Origin: Streptomyces sp. NBC_00344
GTDB taxonomy: Bacteria; Actinomycetota; Actinomycetes; Streptomycetales; Streptomycetaceae
Direction of reading: 5' to 3'
Assembly: GCF_036088315.1 (NCBI RefSeq)
Contig: NZ_CP107996.1
Location: 2,686,501 to 2,750,500, forward strand
DNA: 64,000 nucleotides
Shown: positions 63,904 to 64,000 of the stretch, in pieces
Layout: each line of letters starts with the position of its first letter
How positions within the stretch are numbered: the first letter of the stretch is position 1
Program-made: the position numbers and the translations under genes
The notes under the pieces: generated by a model
What the model was told of the DNA's origin: nothing
Database searches by the model: none
Seen by the model: the letters and a program-made list of their open reading frames with translations, nothing else

Positions 63904-64000
63904 TGCAGAACCCACCCGTGGCCGTGGAGCGCGGCGCGCAGCCGTACGCGGCGATCAAAGCGACCGTCACCATGGACACCATCCCGGTGATCGCCGACCG
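63903..64000 (+). CDS. Partial gene, GyrI-like/effector-binding domain protein
   Basis: Only 32 codons are in the window: MQNPPVAVERGAQPYAAIKA then TVTMDTIPVIAD. The QPYAAIKATVTM pattern resembles the start of GyrI-like small-molecule-binding proteins. Translationally coupled to the NAD(P)-binding gene. Confidence 0.55.
   Translation, partial: MQNPPVAVERGAQPYAAIKATVTMDTIPVIAD

Overview
The window is high-GC DNA from a Streptomyces-type actinomycete, inferred from codon use, GTG/TTG starts, strong GC hairpins without U-tails, and the long acidic or low-complexity tails on S9, S3, L17 and NusG. It holds the core translation and transcription chromosome segment: coaA, glmM, rplM-rpsI, truA, the alpha, spc and S10 ribosomal clusters, gdhA, tuf-fusA-rpsG-rpsL, rpoC-rpoB, rplL-rplJ, rplA-rplK, nusG-secE, tRNA-Trp, aspC, murB, hadB-hadA, rpmG, tRNA-Met and tRNA-Thr. 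Nearly all housekeeping genes lie on the minus strand.

Layout. 1-5.6 kb: GPP34 protein, coaA, then an accessory cluster of five secreted-protein genes. The first is a Gln/Pro-repeat protein and the next three are tandem paralogues; these four share a signal peptide and a two-Cys C-terminal pattern, and have related upstream elements. The fifth is a separate four-Cys secreted protein. 5.6-13.3 kb: alpha/beta hydrolase with a Cys nucleophile, glmM, rpsI-rplM, ABC-F ATPase, an anchored extracytoplasmic protein, truA. 13.3-29.6 kb: rplQ-rpoA-rpsK-rpsM-rpmJ-infA-map-adk-secY-rplO to rpsJ, with hairpins that mark the S10/spc and spc/secY boundaries and flank rpoA. 29.6-36.6 kb: a short accessory stretch with two decayed ATP-binding-protein fragments, two paralogous winged-helix genes, gdhA and a PIG-L-type lipoprotein. 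36.7-53.9 kb: tuf to secE. 54-64 kb: tRNAs, aspC, an adenosine-deaminase-like gene, murB, an MFS pump with its TetR regulator, hadBA, rpmG, a CodA-like amidohydrolase lacking catalytic residues, an NAD(P)-binding protein and a truncated GyrI-like gene.

The most unusual items are the secreted-protein cluster with its repeated upstream element (2.2-5.5 kb) and a 27-nt element, 26/27 identical, in the predicted 5' leaders of both rpsJ and rpsL, 50-60 nt before each start codon. Good sigma-HrdB-like promoters (TTGAC-type, 16-18 nt spacer, TAnnnT) are visible before rplM, rpsJ, rpsL, rpoB, rplJ and probably rplK. All function calls come from reading the sequence and family knowledge; no database search was run.
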